50,256 nucleotides of DNA from Micromonospora rosaria (lineage in GTDB: Bacteria; Actinomycetota; Actinomycetes; Mycobacteriales; Micromonosporaceae): the NCBI RefSeq assembly GCF_001567585.1, contig NZ_LRQV01000041.1:1-50256 (forward strand), read 5' to 3'. The translations under genes and the position numbers were made by a program. The notes below the pieces were generated by a model. It had not been told where the DNA came from and did no database searches. It saw only the letters and a program-made list of their open reading frames with translations. Positions 15,735 to 24,196 of the stretch are shown in pieces; position 1 is the stretch's first letter, and each line of letters opens with the position of its first letter.

Positions 15735-17465
15735 GTGGCTGCCCGGTTGCCGGCGATCGAGACGTTTCCGGCGTTGCGCGCCTGGCAACGCAAGGCCCTG
15801 GTGGGGTACCTGCGCCGGCCGGCCGAGGACTACACGGCGGTGGCCACACCCGGCGCGGGCAAGACCACCTTCGCCCTGCGGATCGCCGCCGAGCTGCTCG
15901 CCGACGGCACGGTCGAGGCGGTCACCGTGGTCGCCCCCACCGAGCACCTGAAGACCCAGTGGGCCCTCGCGGCGGCCCGGGTCGGCGTCCAGCTCGACTC
16001 CGCCTTCCGCAACGCCGACCTGCACTCCTCGGCCGACTTCCACGGTGCCGTGGTCACCTACGCGCAGGTCGGGATGGCCCCGCAGGTGCACCGCCGGCGC
16101 ACCATGACCCGGCGCACCCTGGTCATCCTCGACGAGATCCACCACGCCGGGGACTCCAAGTCCTGGGGCGACGGGGTGAAGGCCGCCTTCGAGCCCGCCG
16201 TCCGCCGGCTGATGCTCACCGGTACGCCGTTCCGCTCGGACGACAACCCGATCCCGTTCGTGGAGTACGAGCGCGGTGGCGACGGGCTGCTGCGCTCGCG
16301 CGCCGACGCGACCTACGGGTACGCCGACGCGCTGCGCGACGGGGTGGTCCGGCCGGTGCTCTTCCTGGCGTACTCGGGGGAGACCCGGTGGCGGACCAAC
16401 GCCGGTGAGGAACTGGCGGCCCGGCTGGGTGAGCCGATGACCCAGGACCTGATCGCCCAGGCGTGGCGGACCGCCCTGGACCCGGCCGGCGACTGGATGC
16501 CGCAGGTGCTGCGGGCCGCCGACGCCCGGCTGACCGTGCTGCGCAACGGGGGGATGCCCGACGCCGGTGGGCTGGTCATCGCCAGCGACCAGCAGGCCGC
16601 CCGGTCGTACGCGAAGCTGCTGGAGCAGGTGACCGGGGAGCGGGCGGTGGTGGTGCTCTCCGACGACGTGGGGGCCTCGGCCCGGATCGCCACCTTCGCC
16701 GCCTCCGAGCAGCGCTGGATGGTCGCGGTGCGGATGGTCTCCGAGGGCGTCGACATCCCCCGCCTCGCCGTCGGGGTGTACGCGACCAGCGCCAGCACCC
16801 CGCTCTACTTCGCCCAGGCGATCGGGCGGTTCGTCCGGGCCCGCCGCCCGGGGGAGAGCGCCTCGGTCTTCCTGCCCAGCGTGCCGCACCTGCTCGACCT
16901 GGCCAGCGAGATGGAGGCGGCGCGGGACCACGTCCTCGGCAAGCCGAAGGACCGGGAGGGCTTCGACGACGACCTGCTGGAGCGGGCCCAGCGCGACGAC
17001 CAGGCCAGCGGGGAACTGGAGAAGCGGTTCGCGGCGCTCTCCGCGACCGCCGAACTCGACCAGGTGATCTTCGACGGCGCCTCGTTCGGCACCGCCGCCC
17101 AGGCCGGTACGCCGGAGGAGGAGGAGTACCTCGGCCTTCCCGGCCTGCTCACCGCGGACCAGGTCACGTTGCTGCTCAACAAGCGGCAGGCCGAGCAGTT
17201 GGCCGCCCAGCGGCGCCGGGCCGTGCAGCCGGCTGAGCGGCCCGCTGAGACCTCGGCGGCGCCTCCGGCACCGATGAGTGCCGCCCAGCGTCGGGTGGCC
17301 CTACGGCGGCAACTCAACGCTCTGGTGGCCGCCCGCCACCACCGGACCGGACAGCCGCACGGCAAGATCCACGCCGAGCTGCGCCGGCTCTGCGGCGGGC
17401 CGCCCAGCGCCCAGGCCACCATCGAGCAGTTGGAGGAGCGGATCGCCACCGTCCAGTCGCTGTAG
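15735..17465 (+). CDS. SF2 DEAD/DEAH-box helicase (XPB/RAD25-like)
   Basis: 576 residues. Motif Q-like region ALRAWQRKALVGYL, Walker A ATPGAGKTTFALRIA (about 37-51), Ia VVAPTEHLKTQWA, Walker B/DEIH box LVILDEIHHAGDSKSWG, motif III LMLTGTPFRSD, and motif VI YFAQAIGRFVRARR are all visible, so the ATPase should be active. The C-terminal 150 residues contain HRTGQPHGKIHAELRRLCGG, a region of unknown role. GTG at 15735 follows GAAGGAG at 7 nt; an in-frame ATG at 15624 would add 37 low-complexity residues and is less likely. Substrate is unknown; probably DNA repair or nucleic-acid remodelling. Confidence 0.88.
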   Translation: MAARLPAIETFPALRAWQRKALVGYLRRPAEDYTAVATPGAGKTTFALRIAAELLADGTVEAVTVVAPTEHLKTQWALAAARVGVQLDSAFRNADLHSSADFHGAVVTYAQVGMAPQVHRRRTMTRRTLVILDEIHHAGDSKSWGDGVKAAFEPAVRRLMLTGTPFRSDDNPIPFVEYERGGDGLLRSRADATYGYADALRDGVVRPVLFLAYSGETRWRTNAGEELAARLGEPMTQDLIAQAWRTALDPAGDWMPQVLRAADARLTVLRNGGMPDAGGLVIASDQQAARSYAKLLEQVTGERAVVVLSDDVGASARIATFAASEQRWMVAVRMVSEGVDIPRLAVGVYATSASTPLYFAQAIGRFVRARRPGESASVFLPSVPHLLDLASEMEAARDHVLGKPKDREGFDDDLLERAQRDDQASGELEKRFAALSATAELDQVIFDGASFGTAAQAGTPEEEEYLGLPGLLTADQVTLLLNKRQAEQLAAQRRRAVQPAERPAETSAAPPAPMSAAQRRVALRRQLNALVAARHHRTGQPHGKIHAELRRLCGGPPSAQATIEQLEERIATVQSL

Positions 17466-17648
17466 GGACGGTCGGGCGGTTCGCGGTGCGGGGTTGCACC
17501 CGGTGCCCCGGTGACCCTGGGGTGGGATGGTGCCCGGGTGGGGCCGGGCCCCGGGCGGGCAACGGTGGGGCGCCGGGTGGGGCACGCCCTCGCGCCGACC
17601 GGACGCGTCCGACCGGAATGGTGACGTCCGGGGCCGAATACGGGAAAT

Positions 17649-17685
17649 GCCGACCGGAGACGCCCTGGGGACGTCTCCGGTCGGC
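17649..17685. terminator. Perfect bidirectional hairpin
   Basis: GCCGACCGGAGACG and its exact reverse complement flank a 9-nt loop (14-bp stem). It lies between the convergent helicase and DUF7455 genes and ends 17 bp before the latter's stop codon. Confidence 0.85.
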
Positions 17686-17701
17686 TATGTCGGGTCTGGG
17701 G

Positions 17702-17935
17702 TCAGTTGGCCATCAGGTCGGCGCCACGCCAGCTGAACTCGGGATCCGTCGCGTACCGCACCGTGATCCTGACGAGATCCTCGGCGTACTTGTTGGCGTG
17801 GTGTCCGCAGAACACCAACTCGCTTCCACCAGCCAGAGTGATCCGGAGCTTGCCGGCAGCATTGCAGCGGTCGCACCGTTCATCGGCGGCCGGGGGGCTC
17901 ACCGTCTCGGGCGGCGGCGTGAGGGTCGGGGTCAT
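17702..17935 (-). CDS. DUF7455 small zinc-finger-like protein
   Basis: 77 residues. ERCDRCNAAGKLRITLAGGSELVFCGHHANKYAEDLVRI has a CxxC ... CGHH arrangement suggesting zinc binding, and is conserved beside the principal sigma factor gene in actinomycetes. Function unknown. ATG at 17935 lies 6 nt after AGGAGG. A TTGACG at about 18088-18093 on the minus strand might be its -35 element, which would give a leader of over 100 nt. Same strand as hrdB but separated by 244 bp. Confidence 0.85.
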   Translation of the reverse strand: MTPTLTPPPETVSPPAADERCDRCNAAGKLRITLAGGSELVFCGHHANKYAEDLVRITVRYATDPEFSWRGADLMAN

Positions 17936-18179
17936 CGCCTTCCTCCTCTGGTCGTCACCGATGAACAAACTCTTCGGTCGTTGCTCACCAATCCTGCAAC
18001 ACCCACAAGGGGTGATGCCTTCCCTGTGTGCCCGCGGGGGACCGAGGTCACACATGGCAGACACAGTGTGCCGTGCACCAAGGGTGCCACGTCAACGATC
18101 AAAGGCGAGCACCCGTGGGGTCAGCTTCGGCTGTTGCACGCCTGGTGATCAAAACGACACTCTTGGTTGACGTGGGCGG

Positions 18180-19784
18180 TCAGTCCAGGTAGTCGCGGAG
18201 CACCTGGGAACGGGACGGGTGGCGCAGCTTCGACATGGTCTTGGACTCGATCTGCCGGATCCGCTCCCTGGTCACCCCGTACACCTGGCCGATCTCGTCC
18301 AGGGTGCGGGGCTGCCCGTCGGTCAGGCCGAAGCGCAGCCGGACCACGCCCGCCTCCCGCTCGGAGAGGGTCTGGAGCACCTGCTGGAGCTGGTCCTGGA
18401 GCAGCGAGAACGAGACCGCGTCGACCGCGACCACGGCCTCCGAGTCCTCGATGAAGTCGCCGAGCTGGCTGTCGCCCTCGTCACCGATGGTCTGGTCCAG
18501 CGAGATGGGCTCCCGGGCGTACTGCTGGATCTCCAGCACCTTCTCCGGTGTGATGTCCATCTCCTTGGCCAGCTCCTCCGGCGTGGGCTCCCGGCCCAGA
18601 TCCTGGAGCAACTCCCGCTGGATGCGGCCGAGCTTGTTGATCACCTCGACCATGTGGACGGGGATGCGGATGGTGCGGGCCTGGTCGGCCATGGCGCGGG
18701 TGATGGCCTGGCGGATCCACCAGGTGGCGTAGGTGGAGAACTTGTAGCCCTTGGTGTAGTCGAACTTCTCGACGGCGCGGATGAGGCCGAGGTTGCCTTC
18801 CTGGATGAGGTCGAGGAAGGCCATGCCGCGACCGGTGTACCGCTTGGCCAGCGACACCACGAGGCGCAGGTTCGCCTCCAGCAGGTGGTTCTTGGCCCGC
18901 TCGCCGTCCCGGGAGATCCAGAGCAGGTCCCGCTGCATGTCGCGGGCGAACTTCTCCTCGCCCTCCTCGGCCGCGCGCAGCCGCTCGGCGGCGTAGAGGC
19001 CCGCCTCGATCCGCTTGGCGAGCTCCACCTCCTGCTCGGCGTTGAGCAGCGGCACCTTGCCGATCTGCTTCAGGTACGCCCGGACGGAGTCGGCGGAGGC
19101 GGTCAGCTCGGCGTCCCGCCGGGCCTGCTTGAGCGCCTCGGACTCCTCGTCGTCCCACTCGAAGTCGTTGTCACTGGCCGAGCTCGCGGCGTCGGCCTCG
19201 GCGGCCTGGGCCAGCTCGGCCGGCTCCTCGACCACCACGTCCTCGATCTCGGCGGCGAGCTCCTCCGGGTCGATGTCCCCCTCGGCGCCCTCGCCCTTGG
19301 CCTTGGTGGTGGCCTTGGCCGGCTTGCCGGCGGCGGCGACCGTGGCCTTCGTGGCCCGGGTGGCGGCCTTGGCGGCCCGGGGCGCGGCGGCCTTCGCGGC
19401 GACCTCGGCGGTGGTCCCGGCGGCCTTGCGGGCGGGCGCCTTCCGGGCGGGGGTCGGAGCCTCCTCGGCGGCGGACGCCTGCTTGGGGGCGGGGGCCGCC
19501 GCCTTGCGGGTCGTCTTGGCGGTGGTGGCCCGGGAGGCCGGTGTGGCGGAGCGGGCGGCGGCGACCCGGCGGCGGGTGCTGGCCGAACCGTCCACGACCA
19601 CGGTCACTCCCGCTTCGGAGAGCGCCCGCAGGATCTTCTTGGCCTGGGCCGGAGTCACCTCAGCGGACTCGACCGTGCGCGCGAGCTGGGCCGACGTCAA
19701 CTGACCGCCGGCGCTCTGCGCGTGCGCGATCAGCGTGTCGGTGAGCGAGCGTACGTCGGCGCCGGTGTGGCGGGGTTCTGTCAC
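18180..19784 (-). CDS. hrdB: Principal RNA polymerase sigma factor
   Basis: 534 residues; equivalent to SigA of mycobacteria. The Lys/Ala/Pro-rich N-terminal region (about 70-165) and acidic segment (165-215) are typical of actinobacterial HrdB region 1. Region 1.2 starts near 231 ([18 protein letters not shown]). Regions 2.1-2.4 span about 303-380 ([40 protein letters not shown]). Region 4.2 is [21 protein letters not shown] near the end. GTG start at 19784, with GGAAGG 6 nt upstream. Directs RNA polymerase to housekeeping promoters. TACAAT (19928-19933, minus) may be part of its promoter. Divergent from the suhB-type gene. Confidence 0.97.
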   Translation of the reverse strand: MTEPRHTGADVRSLTDTLIAHAQSAGGQLTSAQLARTVESAEVTPAQAKKILRALSEAGVTVVVDGSASTRRRVAAARSATPASRATTAKTTRKAAAPAPKQASAAEEAPTPARKAPARKAAGTTAEVAAKAAAPRAAKAATRATKATVAAAGKPAKATTKAKGEGAEGDIDPEELAAEIEDVVVEEPAELAQAAEADAASSASDNDFEWDDEESEALKQARRDAELTASADSVRAYLKQIGKVPLLNAEQEVELAKRIEAGLYAAERLRAAEEGEEKFARDMQRDLLWISRDGERAKNHLLEANLRLVVSLAKRYTGRGMAFLDLIQEGNLGLIRAVEKFDYTKGYKFSTYATWWIRQAITRAMADQARTIRIPVHMVEVINKLGRIQRELLQDLGREPTPEELAKEMDITPEKVLEIQQYAREPISLDQTIGDEGDSQLGDFIEDSEAVVAVDAVSFSLLQDQLQQVLQTLSEREAGVVRLRFGLTDGQPRTLDEIGQVYGVTRERIRQIESKTMSKLRHPSRSQVLRDYLD

Positions 19785-20175
19785 GAATGACCTTCCGGAG
19801 GCGATGAGCGAGCACGGCCGGGGCGCCCGGCGCAGCGGGGGACACCGTGCCGGACGATGTGGTTGAGGAACCCCCGTGTCCCGGGCCGGCCGGTCGTTGG
19901 CGGTCCGTGGCGCGTGGGCAGGGGTGAATTGTAACGCCGTCTGCGGCGATCATCCTGCGCCGCACGGTGCCGTCGGTGATCCCGGAGCCGTCGACCCCAC
20001 CACGCGGCCCCTGATCAGGGCCACCGACCCCACCACGCGGCCCCTGATCAGGGCCACCGGACCACGCCGTGCGGGCGTGGACCTGGCCGCCGCCGACGCC
20101 GCAGATGTGGACTTTGTAAGGATGATACTCGCGCGCGACACCGCAACCCCTCAGTCGTGCCGGAAGGGGACGAAG
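19785..20175. other. Divergent hrdB/suhB intergenic region
   Basis: 391 bp without a gene. It contains a TACAAT hexamer on the minus strand (19928-19933), a candidate hrdB -10 with a leader of roughly 140 nt, and two copies of a 33-bp repeat (19992-20057). An AT-richer stretch near 20107-20130 includes GATACT (20124-20129), a possible -10 for the suhB-type gene. No clear -35 hexamers. Confidence 0.6.
19992..20057. repeat. 33-bp direct tandem repeat, two perfect copies
   Basis: Copies at 19992-20024 and 20025-20057 are identical. Each contains the 12-bp palindrome CCCTGATCAGGG, so two equally spaced palindromes lie 33 bp (about three helical turns) apart in the divergent promoter region of hrdB. 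Confidence 0.9.
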
Positions 20176-20997
20176 ATGGACCGCTCGGCACCACCGTCAC
20201 ACGACCTGCTGGAGATCGCGGTCGAGGTGGCCCGGGAGGCCGCGGCGACCGCCCACCGGATGCGGGCCGAAGGGGTGTCGACGGTCGCCACCAAGAGCAC
20301 CGTCACCGACGTGGTCACCGCGGCGGACCGGGCGGTGGAGCGGCAGGTGGTCGACGCGCTGCGCCGGGCCCGCCCGGCGGACGCGGTGCTCGGCGAGGAG
20401 TACGGGCCGGGTGGCGGGGGACCGGCCGGCCCCGGCGGCGTGCGGTGGATCGTCGACCCGATCGACGGGACGGTCAACTACCTCTACGGGTTGCCGTACT
20501 GCGCGGTCTCGCTGGCCGCCGAGGTCGACGGCGAGGTGGTCGCGGGCGTGGTGCGCAACGTGGTGACCGGCGAGGAGTGGACGGCCACCGCCGGCGGCGG
20601 CGCCCACCGGGCCGGTACCCGGCTGCGCTGCTCCACCGAGACCGACCTCGGGCAGGCCCTGGTGGCGACCGGGTTCGGGTACGACCCGGCGCGGCGCGCC
20701 CACCAGGCGCGGGTGGTCGCGGAGTTGATCCCGCACGTGCGGGACATCCGCCGGATGGGCGCGGCCTCCCTCGACCTCTGCCTGGCCGCCGAGGGACGGT
20801 TGGACGCCTACTACGAGAAGGGGCTGGCCGCCTGGGACCTCGCCGCCGGCGGGCTGATCGCCACCGAGGCGGGGCTGCGGGTGGCCGGGCTGCGCGGCCG
20901 GCCGGCCGGACCGGACCTGGTCGTCGCCGCCCCGCCGGCGCTGTTCGAGCCGTTGCACGCCCACCTGGCCGACCTGGACGCCGACGGCGGCCCGTGA
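20176..20997 (+). CDS. suhB: Inositol-1-monophosphatase family protein
   Basis: 273 residues. Metal-binding motifs of the IMPase/FIG superfamily are intact: VLGEEYG (Glu), WIVDPIDGTVNYLYGLP (about 95-111, DPxDGT) and AAWDLAAGGLIATEAG (about 217-232). Hydrolyses inositol monophosphate or a related sugar phosphate using magnesium. ATG at 20176 is preceded by GAAGGGGACGAAG, a usable ribosome site. The gene neighbours the principal sigma factor as in mycobacteria (Rv2701c). The symbol is by synteny; substrate is not certain. Confidence 0.92.
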   Translation: MDRSAPPSHDLLEIAVEVAREAAATAHRMRAEGVSTVATKSTVTDVVTAADRAVERQVVDALRRARPADAVLGEEYGPGGGGPAGPGGVRWIVDPIDGTVNYLYGLPYCAVSLAAEVDGEVVAGVVRNVVTGEEWTATAGGGAHRAGTRLRCSTETDLGQALVATGFGYDPARRAHQARVVAELIPHVRDIRRMGAASLDLCLAAEGRLDAYYEKGLAAWDLAAGGLIATEAGLRVAGLRGRPAGPDLVVAAPPALFEPLHAHLADLDADGGP

Positions 20998-21065
20998 GGC
21001 TGCGGCCGGCCCCGGCCGTGAGGCTGCGGCCGGCTCTGGCCGTGAGGCCGTGGCCGGCTCTGGCC
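20994..21065. repeat. 24-bp tandem repeat, three copies
   Basis: Units at 20994-21017, 21018-21041 and 21042-21065 (GTGAGGCTGCGGCCGG then CCCCGGCC or CTCTGGCC) differ at only a few positions. The first unit starts in the last codons of the suhB-type gene and includes its stop codon. Confidence 0.85.
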
Positions 21066-21321
21066 GGGGGCGCCGGGTGGGCGGTCTTCGGGGACGTTCC
21101 GGTCGTTGTCACGGGTCGCCCGCCGGCCCGTCGCGCCTGTTCGGCGACCGGCGACGGCCGTCCGGAGGACCCGGGCGGGCCGACCGATCACGGCACGGTG
21201 GGCCGGTCGGCGGCGACCGGGCGGTCGTCGGGCGACGGTCGGTCGACGGTGGTCGATCGCCCGCCGGTGGCTGGTCGACGGTCGGCGCGGGCCCGGCCGG
21301 AGCCCGGCCCGCGACCGGTGG
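21066..21321. other. Gap between suhB-type and cei-like genes
   Basis: Convergent intergenic stretch of 256 bp, low in complexity, with many GGTCGACGGT-like words (about 21220-21290). Together with the tandem repeat it separates two stop codons by 324 bp. I find no gene and no long perfect hairpin in it. Confidence 0.5.
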
Positions 21322-21855
21322 TCACTTGTCGACGGGCATCGGGCAGGAGCCGGGCGGTGCCACCGGGGAGCCCAGGTCGCCGAGGGACTGATTGACCTCG
21401 GTCAGGGTGGCGAGCTGCTGGAAACCGTTGCCGAGGACCACGTCGACGGTGTCGTCGGTCCGCTTGGGGTCGTAGGCCGTGTCGGCGTTGTTCAGGAAGT
21501 ACGCCCGCAGCAGGTGGGCGGAGCCGACGCCCTTGGGGCCGTACCGCAGCACGGCGATCTCCTCAAGGCCCTTCTTCTTCTCGTCGGCCACCTTTTTGAC
21601 CTGGAACTTCCGGTTCCGGAAGTCGTCCGCGGTGGAGGTGGCCCGGCCGGCCTCGTCGGTGGCGTTCAGTACGTTGATCTTCACGTCCTTGGCCTCGCGC
21701 AGGGTCACGTCGGCCATCGGCCAGCCCTCGGGACAGCCCCCGCTGGCCCCCGCGTCGCTCTGGGTGTCGCGGACCAGCGCGACCACCACGAAGACCAGGG
21801 CGAAGACCGCCAGCAGGCCGACGACAACGAGTGCCCGCACTCGCGCAAAGCTCAT
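21322..21855 (-). CDS. Cei-like envelope protein with LytR_C domain
   Basis: 177 residues. One N-terminal membrane helix (about 7-29: RALVVVGLLAVFALVFVVVAL) anchors an extracytoplasmic LytR_C-type domain (DVKINVLNATDEAGRATSTADDFRNRKFQV, then IAVLRYGPKGVGSAHLLRAYF). In mycobacteria the gene at this place (Rv2700, cei) supports cell-envelope integrity; orthology is inferred from synteny with the sigma factor and suhB-type genes. Two cysteines in the extracytoplasmic part (GGCPEGWP and GSCPMP) could form a disulfide. ATG start has GGGGAG upstream. Confidence 0.85.
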   Translation of the reverse strand: MSFARVRALVVVGLLAVFALVFVVVALVRDTQSDAGASGGCPEGWPMADVTLREAKDVKINVLNATDEAGRATSTADDFRNRKFQVKKVADEKKKGLEEIAVLRYGPKGVGSAHLLRAYFLNNADTAYDPKRTDDTVDVVLGNGFQQLATLTEVNQSLGDLGSPVAPPGSCPMPVDK

Positions 21856-22276
21856 CAGGGGGCTCCCCGGACATCAATGGGTGGCGGCGGCCCGGCGGTC
21901 GGACCGCCCCGCCGGCCGTCGAGTACGCCGCTGAGGTTAGCGGTTGTCCGACCGTCGCGTGGAAACAGCCGGACATGCCGGCGCGCCACCCCGGAACCGG
22001 GTAGTACTACCCCTATCTTCGTGTCGCCTGAGTCACATTGGGAACAACTTCCCGGGCTGGGGCGTACATCTCTGCCACGAGAGCGGTATACATGCCTCGC
22101 CCACGAGGGGGGTAAGGTACCGCGCTCGCTGGGGGAGGTTCCCCCGGCGGCTCCGGCGTGACCGTCGGGCGAGTCGGGTGACCGACACGTGACGGTGGCG
22201 GGCCAGCGGGAACCGAAACAGCGTCGTCCGGCGTTACAACCGGCAGCGACAACATCGAAATGGGAGAGTGAAACCG
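21856..22276. other. Divergent cei/DUF4193 intergenic region
   Basis: 421 bp without a gene. It contains the perfect palindrome at 21999-22012, and near 22126-22155 a small hairpin built on GGGGGAGGTTCCCCC. The words GTGACCG and CGTGACGG near 22158-22200 give it a promoter-like look, but I cannot place a promoter with confidence. Confidence 0.45.
21999..22012. promoter_or_regulatory. Perfect 14-bp palindrome, operator-like
   Basis: GGGTAGTACTACCC equals its own reverse complement. It is followed at once by CTATCTTC, where TATCTT could be a -10 for rightward transcription toward DUF4193. It sits 144 bp from the cei start and 265 bp from the DUF4193 start. Confidence 0.6.
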
Positions 22277-22573
22277 ATGGCCACCGACTACGACGCCCCG
22301 CGTCGAGACGAGGTCGACCTCGGCGAGGACAGCCTCGAAGAGCTCAAGGCCCGGCGGGTCGACTCACAGTCAGGCGCCGTGGACGTCGACGAAGCCGAGG
22401 TGGCCGAGAGCTTCGAGCTACCCGGTGCCGACCTCGCCGACGAGGAGCTCACGGTCAAGGTGCTACCGATGCAGCAGGACGAGTTCCGGTGTGCCCGCTG
22501 CTTCCTGGTCCACCACCGGAGCCAGCTCGCCGTGGAGCGCAACGGCGAGTTGATCTGCCGCGAGTGCGTCTGA
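22277..22573 (+). CDS. DUF4193 zinc-finger-like protein
   Basis: 98 residues. MATDYDAPRRDEVDLGEDSLEELKARR is the conserved DUF4193 opening; the centre is acidic, and the end has FRCARCFLVHHRSQL ... LICRECV, a CxxC ... CxxC pair that probably binds zinc. Orthologous in position to Rv2699c. Function unknown. ATG at 22277 is chosen because the family sequence begins there and GGGAGA lies upstream; a GTG three codons earlier is possible. Confidence 0.92.
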   Translation: MATDYDAPRRDEVDLGEDSLEELKARRVDSQSGAVDVDEAEVAESFELPGADLADEELTVKVLPMQQDEFRCARCFLVHHRSQLAVERNGELICRECV

Positions 22574-22733
22574 CCCGGCGGCGGGCGTCGGTGACGACCG
22601 GGTGCCCGTATCCCGGCGGCGGCCTCCTCACGGAGGCCGCCGCCGGAGCTGTCGTGCGCCGTTCGCCGGCACCTGCTTGACTCGGACCGGGGAGTCGTCC
22701 CCGTCGGAGGAGCCACGCGGGAGGTCGGGCATC

Positions 22734-23705
22734 GTGAGCGAGCGAACCAGCGGAGACGGGACCGGCCGGCCCGGGGACGCGGGCGTGAGCGGGCCGGGTG
22801 AGCCGGACGTCGCCGTCGGGCGTCCCGACGGCGGCCCTGACGGTGCGTCCGCCGACGTCGCCGGGGCGGTCCCGCCGGGCGGTCCACGACCCGCCGACGA
22901 CGTCCCGGGCGAGCGCGGCACCGGCGCCGAGGGGGCGGAGCCGGGCGGTGACACCGGTGCCGGCGACCTGGGCGCGACGGTCGCCGCGCTGACCGCCGAC
23001 GACATCGAGCCGGCCCGCCGCCGGCACCTGCTGTCCCGCCTCGTCGGGCAGACCCGGGCCCGGGGGCTGGGCGACCTGTTCAAGCCGAAGGCCGCGCTGC
23101 GGTGGATGACCGAGACGGTGGCCGAGATCGCCCCGCACGTGCCGGTCCGGGACCTGGCCACGCTGCGCCGGCACTACGGCGGACTGGACGGCGACCTGCT
23201 CGCCGACCGGCTGGTCCGCAACGCCTCCCGCGCCACGGCCGGCATCGGCGCCGCCGGCGGGGGAGTGGCCGCCGTGAACTGGACCGTCGCGCCCACCCTG
23301 CTCTCCGCGCCGGTCCTGCTGGCGGCCGAGACCGTCGCCGTGGTCGCCATCGAACTCAAGCTGGCCGGCGAGCTGCACGAGGTGTACGGCGTCCCGCTGC
23401 CCACCGGCGGCACCCAGAAGACGGTGGCCCTGGTCCAGGCGTGGGCCAGCCAGCGCGGGATCAACCCGATGATGCCCGGCGTCGGGGTCGGCGCGGTGCT
23501 CGGCAGCGCGGCCCGCAAGGAGCTGCAGAACACCCTGCTCAAGCGGTTCGGCCGCAACCTCACCACGCTCGGGCCGTTCCTCACCGGGGCGGCGGTGGCC
23601 AGCTACCTCAACCGCCGGGCCACCCGGTCGCTCGGCGAGCAACTCCGGACGGACCTGCGCCGGCAGCGCCGCGAACTGCCCGGGGCGCCATCCGTCCGGC
23701 CCTGA
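22734..23705 (+). CDS. Conserved hypothetical protein with hydrophobic core
   Basis: 323 residues, family not recognised. Residues 1-85 are Gly/Pro/Asp-rich and probably disordered. Residues 95-320 look folded: RRRHLLSRLVGQTRARGLGDLF, VRDLATLRRHYGGLDGDLLADRLV, then a hydrophobic helical hairpin (AGIGAAGGGVAAVNWTVAPT; LLSAPVLLAAETVAVVAIEL) and KELQNTLLKRFGRNLTTLGPF with another hydrophobic helix (LTGAAVASYLNRRATRSLG). A membrane-associated role is likely. GTG start at 22734 follows GGGAGG. It lies between DUF4193 and DUF3093, a place that has no gene in the mycobacterial version of this cluster. Confidence 0.8.
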   Translation: MSERTSGDGTGRPGDAGVSGPGEPDVAVGRPDGGPDGASADVAGAVPPGGPRPADDVPGERGTGAEGAEPGGDTGAGDLGATVAALTADDIEPARRRHLLSRLVGQTRARGLGDLFKPKAALRWMTETVAEIAPHVPVRDLATLRRHYGGLDGDLLADRLVRNASRATAGIGAAGGGVAAVNWTVAPTLLSAPVLLAAETVAVVAIELKLAGELHEVYGVPLPTGGTQKTVALVQAWASQRGINPMMPGVGVGAVLGSAARKELQNTLLKRFGRNLTTLGPFLTGAAVASYLNRRATRSLGEQLRTDLRRQRRELPGAPSVRP

Positions 23706-23729
23706 CCGATCCGATGATCCCGGCGGCCC

Positions 23730-23793
23730 TCCCCGAACCCGGGCGTCCCCGAACCCGGGCGTCCCCGGACCCGGGCGTCCCCGGACCCGGCGG
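23730..23793. repeat. 16-bp tandem repeat
   Basis: Units TCCCCGAACCCGGGCG at 23730 and 23746, TCCCCGGACCCGGGCG at 23762, and a diverged fourth unit from 23778. Located 25 bp after the stop of the hypothetical gene. Confidence 0.85.
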
Positions 23794-23879
23794 GCGTCCC
23801 GAGGGCTCGGCCCTGACGGTTCTGTCCTTGGCTGGCCCGTGGCGCGGCGGCTCCGGGGCAGGTAGTCCTGTCGAGCGGA

Positions 23880-23913
23880 ATACCTGTCAGGAATTTTTAT
23901 TCCTGGCAGGTAT
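23880..23913. repeat. 34-bp AT-rich palindrome, copy 1
   Basis: ATACCTGTCAGGAAT and ATTCCTGGCAGGTAT flank TTTT; the arms pair with a single G-T. 29 of 34 positions match a second copy at 37890-37923. Both copies are in gaps between convergent genes, which fits a bidirectional terminator, though the AT content is striking for this genome. Confidence 0.85.
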
Positions 23914-23930
23914 TTTCGTTCCCGAGGTAT

Positions 23931-23952
23931 CTCTCCGGCGGAGAGGGCTTTT
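23931..23952 (+). terminator. Short hairpin with T-run
   Basis: CTCTCC, loop GGC, GGAGAG, then GGC and TTTT. The shape is that of an intrinsic terminator for the rightward gene ending at 23705, but it lies 225 bp downstream of the stop. Confidence 0.55.
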
Positions 23953-24196
23953 GTCCTATTGGGTTGCTTTCTGGGTAATGCTGGTTCCGTGCGTGGTGGC
24001 CGTTGGTGGGACAGTGCCGGCACGGTGGGGTCCACTGGCACGTCGAGACGTCGGGGCGTGCGCGGAGCCGACTGGCGGCCCCGGTGGCGGGCGAGCGGGC
24101 CAGCCGACGTCGCGCGGGACACGTCCGGCCAGGTCAGCGGCGTCGCCAAGTAGGGCCGGCCGGGTCAGGTGGTGGCGCGGGGCAGGGCCGGGGGGC

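Larger units (their letters stand above)
23706..24196. other. Convergent gap with AT-rich island
   Basis: 491 bp. 23730-23793 is a 16-bp tandem repeat; 23880-23913 a 34-bp AT-rich palindrome; 23931-23945 a second hairpin followed by TTTT. From 23954 to 24196 I see no gene: a 64-codon TTG-started frame at 23959 has no ribosome site or recognisable sequence. Confidence 0.6.

Noticed and set aside
19992..20057. CRISPR-like direct repeats
   Set aside because: The 33-bp units are directly abutting without spacers, only two copies, and no cas genes are present.
22126..22200. c-di-AMP (ydaO-type) riboswitch upstream of DUF4193
   Set aside because: GGGGGAGGTTCCCCC and nearby words reminded me of it, but I could not match the conserved core blocks in order.
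23959..24153. Small plus-strand gene of 64 codons
   Set aside because: TTG start, no ribosome site, Arg/Gly/Trp-rich sequence without recognisable features.
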